From the NCBI GenBank assembly GCA_041740975.1, contig JBGSKV010000008.1, positions 1 through 18,829 on the forward strand: 18,829 bases of DNA, in the 5' to 3' direction. Positions 14,886 through 18,829 of the stretch are shown one piece after another. Below the pieces are notes generated by a model. The model had not been told where the DNA came from and made no database searches. It was given only the letters and a program-made list of their open reading frames with translations. The translations under genes were made by a program, and so were the position numbers. The stretch's first letter is position 1; each line of letters starts with the position of its first letter. The DNA comes from JBGSKV01 sp041740975. Lineage in GTDB: Bacteria > Bdellovibrionota_B > Oligoflexia > Oligoflexales > JALZUQ01.

Positions 14886-15671
14886 CTACCAGCTTCGTCT
14901 TAAGCCGCCATCAACACAAAAATTCTGACCGGTGATATAAGAAGCTTTCTCAGAAGCCAAAAAGCAGACAAAATCTGCGAGCTCTTCGGGGCGTCCCATT
15001 CTTTGCATGGGAACAGCCACAGCCGTTTTCTTCAATTCGATTTCTAAGGTTGTCCCCAATTTTTTAGCTTTTTCTCCTCGCAAAAAATCGATGCGGTCCG
15101 TGTGAATAATGCCAGGCATGACTGTATTGACAGTAATATCAGATGAAGCCACCTCGGTAGCAAGTGTCTTGTGAAACCCCGTAATAGCGGCCCGCATTGC
15201 CGTTGAAACCGCCAAATTCTCAATTGGTTCGACGACACTGATAGATGTAATCGTGAGGATACGTCCGAACTTTGAACTTTGCATCTCGCGCATAAAATGC
15301 TGTGACAACTGCACTGTACTTAAAAATAATTGCGAAAACCCCTTCGTCCATTCTTCTGCTGACGTGGATGAGGCGGAGGAGGGTGTGGGACCCCCAGCAT
15401 TGTTGACAAGAATATCAACATGCCCGATCATTTTTGATTCTTGTATGAGTGCTTCCCGATCTTTTGCATCAGACAAATCACAAGTGAGACCTTCCACATG
15501 AACGCCATACTCAGCTTTGAGAGTGGAAGCTGCTCTCTGGATGTCATCAGCGCTGCGCGAGCAAATGATAAGGTTACAACCTTCCGCCGCAAGACTCTTG
15601 GCGACGGCAAAACCCAAACCTTTTGAGGCACCGCATACCAAGGCACGTTTTGATTTTAATCCCAAATCCAT
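14886..15671 (-). CDS. SDR-family oxidoreductase (FabG-like) lacking the YxxxK pair
   Basis: A 261-aa short-chain dehydrogenase/reductase. The cofactor motif GASKGLG is at 14-20, NNAGG at 90-94, SRS (38-40) after beta-2 hints at NADP, and the catalytic-type serines lie in TITSIS (141-146). The Rossmann end ITGQNFCVDGG is normal. In the place of YxxxK it has S156-TAM-R160 (NLAVSTAMRAAITGF), so both Tyr and Lys are replaced. This resembles a known atypical SDR subgroup with a 'LxLSNxxR'-like sequence. It is third in the operon amnD-amnC-SDR, 17 bp after amnC, with AAGAGG 6 nt before its ATG. Its step in aminophenol metabolism is unknown; it is not one of the classical Amn enzymes. Confidence 0.82.
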   Translation of the reverse strand: MDLGLKSKRALVCGASKGLGFAVAKSLAAEGCNLIICSRSADDIQRAASTLKAEYGVHVEGLTCDLSDAKDREALIQESKMIGHVDILVNNAGGPTPSSASSTSAEEWTKGFSQLFLSTVQLSQHFMREMQSSKFGRILTITSISVVEPIENLAVSTAMRAAITGFHKTLATEVASSDITVNTVMPGIIHTDRIDFLRGEKAKKLGTTLEIELKKTAVAVPMQRMGRPEELADFVCFLASEKASYITGQNFCVDGGLRRSW

Positions 15672-15688
15672 GGAGGACCTCTTGCTCT

Positions 15689-17140
15689 TTAGTTTTTCAC
15701 AATTGTTTTGAGTTCAGAAAAGAACTCGATGCTATATTCGCCGCCTTCACGACCGACACCGCTTTGTTTCATGCCGCCAAAGGCGCTATTGAGGTTGCGC
15801 ACGTTCCAGCAATTTTGCCATACCATTCCCGTACGGGCCGATTCGGCGGCACGTTGCAGAGTCATTGGATCCTCGCTCCAAACAGAGCAGGATAAGCCAT
15901 AGCGCGTGTCATTGAGTAATGTCATGGCCTCATCAAAATCTTCAAAGGTCTGGATCGTCACGACGGGGCCAAAAATCTCGTCTTGAATCAATGGACTACT
16001 TTGAGATACATGCGCCAAAACGGTTGGTTCAAAGTAGGCACCGGCCGCTAAATCTTTTGGAATCTTGCCGCCAGTGAGGACTTCGCATTTTTCCTTAACG
16101 GCCAAATCCACATAATTTCTGACCCGGTCGCGGTGTTCAGTTGAGATCAACGAACCCATTGTGGTGGTTGGATCAAGTGGATGACCCATTTTCGTTTTTT
16201 TAACTTGTTGGATAAGTAAATCCGTAAATTGTCCGGCAACTTTTTTATCGACGATGATACGAGAGCCTGCCAGACAAACCTGACCTTGATTGCGAAAAGC
16301 GGCTCTCTCCGAGATCTCGGCAGCTTTCTGTAAGTTGGCATCTGCAAAAACTACGGAAGCGCCTTTGCCACCCAATTCGAAAGACAGTTTCTTAAGCCAT
16401 GGCGACGCGCTGCGCATGATCGCGCTACCGGTTGTCGTCTCGCCCGTGAAAGAGATTGCCTTCACGTCGGGATGTTCAACCAAAGCTTGGCCAGCACTAT
16501 CGGGGCCAAAGCCATGGACTAAATTGACCACACCTTTGGGAAGATCTGTTTTTTCAAGAAGTTCGCACAGGAAACTCGCGGAAAGAGGCGTAAGTTCGGC
16601 TGGCTTCATAACTACCGTGTTACCACACATGAGTGCAGGTCCGAGTTTCCACGTGAGAAGATGTAGAGGAAAATTCCAGGGAGTAATAAGTCCTACGACA
16701 CCAATGGCTTCGCGTGAAGTTAGGTGCGTGGAGCCATCGTCGCTGACGAATGTCTTAGTCAGTATAGATTCATTCAGATCAGCATAAAAGTTCAAATTCG
16801 AGGCCGCACGGGGAATATCACCAGTCGAAGTTTCTGAATAAGGCTTGCCTGTGTCAACCGCTTCAAGAGCTGCAAAATTCTCAAGATTGGAAAGTATGAG
16901 TGAGCCGATTTGCCTGACAATCCTAGATCTCTCGGCCCAAGTGGTTTTCGACCAAGACTGGTAGGCAATACGCGCCACTTCGACTGCGGCATCAATGTCG
17001 GCTCTACTGCCCAGGGCGATAGAATTCAAAACTTGACTATTGTGCGGACTGAGATTCTCAAAGGTTTGCTTGTCATACGAAGCTTGCCATTGCCCATCAA
17101 TATAGTGGTGGCATGACTTCGGTAGGAGATAGCCCTTCAT
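15689..17140 (-). CDS. amnC: Aldehyde dehydrogenase: 2-aminomuconate 6-semialdehyde dehydrogenase (AmnC/NbaE type)
   Basis: The predicted reaction is NAD+-dependent oxidation of 2-aminomuconate 6-semialdehyde to 2-aminomuconate. It is 483 aa, normal for the hydroxymuconic/aminomuconic semialdehyde branch (XylG, NbaE, ALDH8A1). The oxyanion asparagine N156 is in TPWNFPLHLLTWKLGPAL, the general base E255 in FELGGKGA, and the nucleophile C289 in NQGQVCLAGSR. The NSAFGGMKQSGVGREGG block near the C-terminus is typical of this branch. Arginines R111, R448 and R464 are candidates for binding the substrate carboxylate. The ATG overlaps the amnD stop by 4 bp, so the two are coupled. The substrate call rests on this linkage; a 2-hydroxymuconic semialdehyde enzyme is the alternative. 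Confidence 0.82.
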   Translation of the reverse strand: MKGYLLPKSCHHYIDGQWQASYDKQTFENLSPHNSQVLNSIALGSRADIDAAVEVARIAYQSWSKTTWAERSRIVRQIGSLILSNLENFAALEAVDTGKPYSETSTGDIPRAASNLNFYADLNESILTKTFVSDDGSTHLTSREAIGVVGLITPWNFPLHLLTWKLGPALMCGNTVVMKPAELTPLSASFLCELLEKTDLPKGVVNLVHGFGPDSAGQALVEHPDVKAISFTGETTTGSAIMRSASPWLKKLSFELGGKGASVVFADANLQKAAEISERAAFRNQGQVCLAGSRIIVDKKVAGQFTDLLIQQVKKTKMGHPLDPTTTMGSLISTEHRDRVRNYVDLAVKEKCEVLTGGKIPKDLAAGAYFEPTVLAHVSQSSPLIQDEIFGPVVTIQTFEDFDEAMTLLNDTRYGLSCSVWSEDPMTLQRAAESARTGMVWQNCWNVRNLNSAFGGMKQSGVGREGGEYSIEFFSELKTIVKN

Positions 17141-17553
17141 AACATGGGGCCTCTGTTTATAGTCGCAATAGCCTTCATTTCCACAAAATTCATCCCGGGC
17201 AAATTGGCAACGCCAACCGTAGTGCGCGTGGGAGGTTGGGTGTCTTTGAAGAACTCATTCCAAACTTCGTTCATCTGGATAAAGTCATTCATATTTTTCA
17301 AAAAGACTGTGACATCGACGATGTCATGACGAGTGAGACCAGCGCTTGCTAAGGCTCTCTCAATATTTAGCAAAACACCGCGAGCTTGCGCAGCGATGTC
17401 GTAACTTTCTATTTCGCCAGTCAGTGACAAGCTCAGACCTGCATAAGTATTCGTTTCAGGATCACGACAGCCCTGGCCGGCAACGAATACGAGATCGCCA
17501 ACTCTTCGTAGATGAGAGTATTTTGCAAGAGGAGTGGTAAGTGGTCTATTCAT
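17137..17553 (-). CDS. amnD: RidA/YjgF-family protein, probable 2-aminomuconate deaminase (AmnD/NbaF type)
   Basis: A 138-aa RidA-fold protein. The N-terminal KYSHLRRVGDLVFVAGQ, the R110 motif PPTRTTVGVANLPG and E125 in NFVEMKAIA are the conserved family positions. RidA proteins next to AMS dehydrogenase usually deaminate 2-aminomuconate to 4-oxalocrotonate. A general imine deaminase is the alternative. The ATG at 17551-17553 is the only possible start, because an in-frame TAA lies three codons upstream with no other initiator between. There is no Shine-Dalgarno sequence; the upstream bases are T-rich. A -10-like GATAAT ends 8 nt before the ATG, so the message is probably leaderless or nearly so. 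It is first in the operon amnD-amnC-SDR. Confidence 0.8.
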   Translation of the reverse strand: MNRPLTTPLAKYSHLRRVGDLVFVAGQGCRDPETNTYAGLSLSLTGEIESYDIAAQARGVLLNIERALASAGLTRHDIVDVTVFLKNMNDFIQMNEVWNEFFKDTQPPTRTTVGVANLPGMNFVEMKAIATINRGPML

Positions 17554-17561
17554 ACAAAAAA

Positions 17562-17591
17562 ATTATCACTAGTGCCTTTTTTTTAAAAGGC
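17562..17591 (-). promoter_or_regulatory. amnD: amnD promoter -10 and overlapping dyad
   Basis: On the minus strand GATAAT occupies 17567-17562, 8 nt from the amnD ATG. Just upstream is an 18-bp perfect dyad (17574-17591; GCCTTTT, four A, AAAAGGC), which covers the spacer and the -35 position. It is joined to the palindrome CACTAGTG (17567-17574). The -35 (CCTTTT) is poor. A repressor or activator at the dyad could make the operon inducible. On the plus strand the dyad followed by TTTGATTT could also act as a weak terminator, although no plus-strand gene ends just before it. Confidence 0.4.
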
Positions 17592-17654
17592 TTTGATTTA
17601 CAGACAATGTCAGGTATACGGGAGCAATCATTCTAGCTATTTAGAATATAAGAA

Positions 17655-17683
17655 TTTACTTAGTGATATTCGGATGTTAAAAT
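17655..17683 (+). promoter_or_regulatory. Sigma70-type promoter for the secreted protein-SulP operon
   Basis: TTTACT (17655-17660), a 17-bp spacer and TAAAAT (17678-17683) form a good match to the housekeeping promoter. It lies about 47 bp upstream of the GTG at 17730 and is divergent from the amnD promoter. Confidence 0.5.
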
Positions 17684-17729
17684 TAAAAATCATTCGAAGG
17701 CATGATCGCGAGAAGAGCTGGAGTTTCTA

Positions 17730-18059
17730 GTGGGCTCTCTGAATAAAAAGACAACGCTGGTACGATTATTCATCGTCTTGTCTTTTATTGCGAGTTCTCT
17801 GGCAGCAAGCATTAGCCAGTATGATCATTGCCCATTAGCCGTCCTTGAAGGAACCTGCGCGGAGTCTGAAAGCCTCTCCAGTCAAAAAATAGAACCCTTG
17901 GAAGAATCTCCTCATTTGAACTATTTGAGGCTGGATTCTATTTTTCCAAAAATTGTATCACTCCATTCTGTGTTAACGGTTTTTCAATCGAACTCTTGCC
18001 ATCGCCTCACTTCTATCATTAATTTTTCAAGGCCACCTCCCGTCATACTCCCATCTTAG
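17730..18059 (+). CDS. Small secreted/periplasmic protein of unknown function
   Basis: A 109-aa protein starting with GTG at 17730, supported by GGAG 6 nt upstream (CTGGAGTTTCTAGTG). The N-terminus is a clear Sec signal peptide: KK, then LVRLFIVLSFIASSLAA, with cleavage near residue 26. The mature part of about 83 residues has three cysteines (C34, C43, C90), two of them in a close HCPLAVLEGTC motif, and ends with a proline-rich SRPPPVILPS. I do not recognise a family. It is followed after 38 bp by a SulP transporter gene with its own strong ribosome site, and both probably share the promoter at 17655. This suggests a periplasmic accessory to the transporter, but that is only guilt by association. 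Confidence 0.65.
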   Translation: MGSLNKKTTLVRLFIVLSFIASSLAASISQYDHCPLAVLEGTCAESESLSSQKIEPLEESPHLNYLRLDSIFPKIVSLHSVLTVFQSNSCHRLTSIINFSRPPPVILPS

Positions 18060-18097
18060 CTTGTCCTTTTTTACAGCTGAAATGTTAGGAGATTGAT

Positions 18098-18829
18098 ATG
18101 TCATTCAATTTTAAGAATGAAGTTCTATCCGGATTTACTTTATTTCTAATTGCCCTGCCGTTGTCGATTGGAATAGCTATCGCTTCCGGTGCGCCCCCTG
18201 CTTCCGGGATTATAGCAGCTGTCATAGGTGGCATTGTCGGGACTATTTTCACCGGAAGCCACGTAACCATCAATGGTCCCGCCGCTGGTTTGTCGATTGT
18301 AGTTTTGACGTCTATTCAGTTGTTGGGTCAAGGTGATCTCTTGCTTGGCTATCGCCTCACCTTAGCCGCCATCGTCGTAGCGGGTCTGGTTCAAATCGCG
18401 CTTGGCCTAGTGAAGGCCGGAAATATTGGTCTGATTTTCCCCACGGCGGCCGTCCACGGAATGCTCTGCGCAATTGGCGCTATCATCATGACTAAACAGT
18501 TTCATGTCATGATAGGAAAAGTACCAGAATCGAAAAGCATAGTTGGCATGATGGGTGAGATTCCAAAAAGCGTTCTATCCATGAACCCTGCGATTGCATT
18601 TATTGGAATTAGCAGTTTGGCCTTACTAGTCATCTTTGCGCGAACACAGATTAATTGGCTTAAGCGAGTTCCAGGACCTTTAGTCGCCATACTTTTTGGT
18701 ACAATTGCGGGTTTGCTAATGGATTTGGAGCATCCGCACAAAGTTCATTTTTTGTACTGGGATTTTCCAGTCATGCCTTCGTATCTCTTGAATATCCCTG
18801 AAAATGTGGGAGCGTTTCTGATTACGCCC
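18098..18829 (+). CDS. SulP-family anion transporter (sulfate/bicarbonate), N-terminal part
   Basis: An open frame of 244 codons that runs off the right edge without a stop. AGGAG stands 6 nt before the ATG at 18098. SulP features are clear: LSGFTLFLIALPLSIGIAIASGAPPASG in the first helices, GSHVTINGPAAGLSIVVLTSI (the conserved 'GPAAGLS' anion-site region), further hydrophobic helices, and RVPGPLVAILFGTIAG. It is an inner-membrane protein; SulP members carry sulfate, bicarbonate or other anions. In many bacteria the closest relatives act with, or are fused to, carbonic anhydrase. Whether a STAS or carbonic anhydrase part follows cannot be seen here. Confidence 0.85.
   Translation, partial: MSFNFKNEVLSGFTLFLIALPLSIGIAIASGAPPASGIIAAVIGGIVGTIFTGSHVTINGPAAGLSIVVLTSIQLLGQGDLLLGYRLTLAAIVVAGLVQIALGLVKAGNIGLIFPTAAVHGMLCAIGAIIMTKQFHVMIGKVPESKSIVGMMGEIPKSVLSMNPAIAFIGISSLALLVIFARTQINWLKRVPGPLVAILFGTIAGLLMDLEHPHKVHFLYWDFPVMPSYLLNIPENVGAFLITP

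Noticed and set aside
17574..17591. 18-bp dyad considered as an intrinsic terminator
   Set aside because: The stem is mostly A/T with a four-base loop, and no gene ends just upstream on the plus strand. Its position over the amnD -35/spacer fits an operator better.

Overview
The window comes from a bacterial chromosome of moderate G+C content with dense, short-spaced operons on both strands. Gene content fits a Gram-negative bacterium: PBP4-type DacB, two lipoproteins with lipoboxes, MaeB-type malic enzyme and LexA. The mixture (PilZ protein, PanP-like decarboxylase, EF-hand lipoprotein) is compatible with Bdellovibrionota or a related deltaproteobacterial-type lineage. That placement is an inference, because no rRNA or other marker is present.

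Layout. (1) 1-129: the 3' end of a small protein resembling the four-helix-bundle (S23/Avd-like) family. (2) 211-3989, minus: dacB then maeB. (3) 4137-6489, plus: trxB, mrp/apbC and a DUF971 gene, joined by 4-bp and 1-bp overlaps, a thiol-redox and Fe-S maturation operon. (4) 6486-9088, minus: a DUF4269 nucleotidyltransferase-like gene, a PilZ-like gene whose only sensible start is CTG, and a PanP-like PLP decarboxylase. (5) 9245-9892, plus: lexA. (6) 9893-10458: a 566-bp gene-free stretch rich in dyads and direct repeats. (7) 10459-13086, plus: two lipoproteins 3 bp apart, one with four EF-hand-like loops, the other with a TPGG repeat linker and a duplicated Cys-pair domain. (8) 13178-17553: a 2-aminophenol/2-aminomuconate catabolic cluster split into two convergent transcripts. 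(9) 17730-18829, plus: a small secreted protein and the start of a SulP transporter that runs off the window.

How the genes work together. In region 8, AmnB/AmnA (a LigB-type dioxygenase with a catalytic and a degenerate subunit) would open 2-aminophenol or a related aminophenol to 2-aminomuconate semialdehyde. The aldehyde dehydrogenase (AmnC/NbaE type) would oxidise this to 2-aminomuconate, and the RidA-family protein (AmnD/NbaF type) would deaminate it to 4-oxalocrotonate (2-oxo-3-hexenedioate). The lower pathway (decarboxylase, hydratase, aldolase) is not here. An SDR without the usual YxxxK catalytic pair is embedded in the same operon. The two halves meet tail to tail with 5 bp between stop codons.

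The most unusual points are the CTG start of the PilZ-like gene, the SD-less and probably leaderless amnD, the complete loss of metal ligands in AmnA, the YxxxK-less SDR, and the structured intergenic region between lexA and the lipoprotein operon. I found no CRISPR array, tRNA, rRNA, insertion sequence or obvious defence system.
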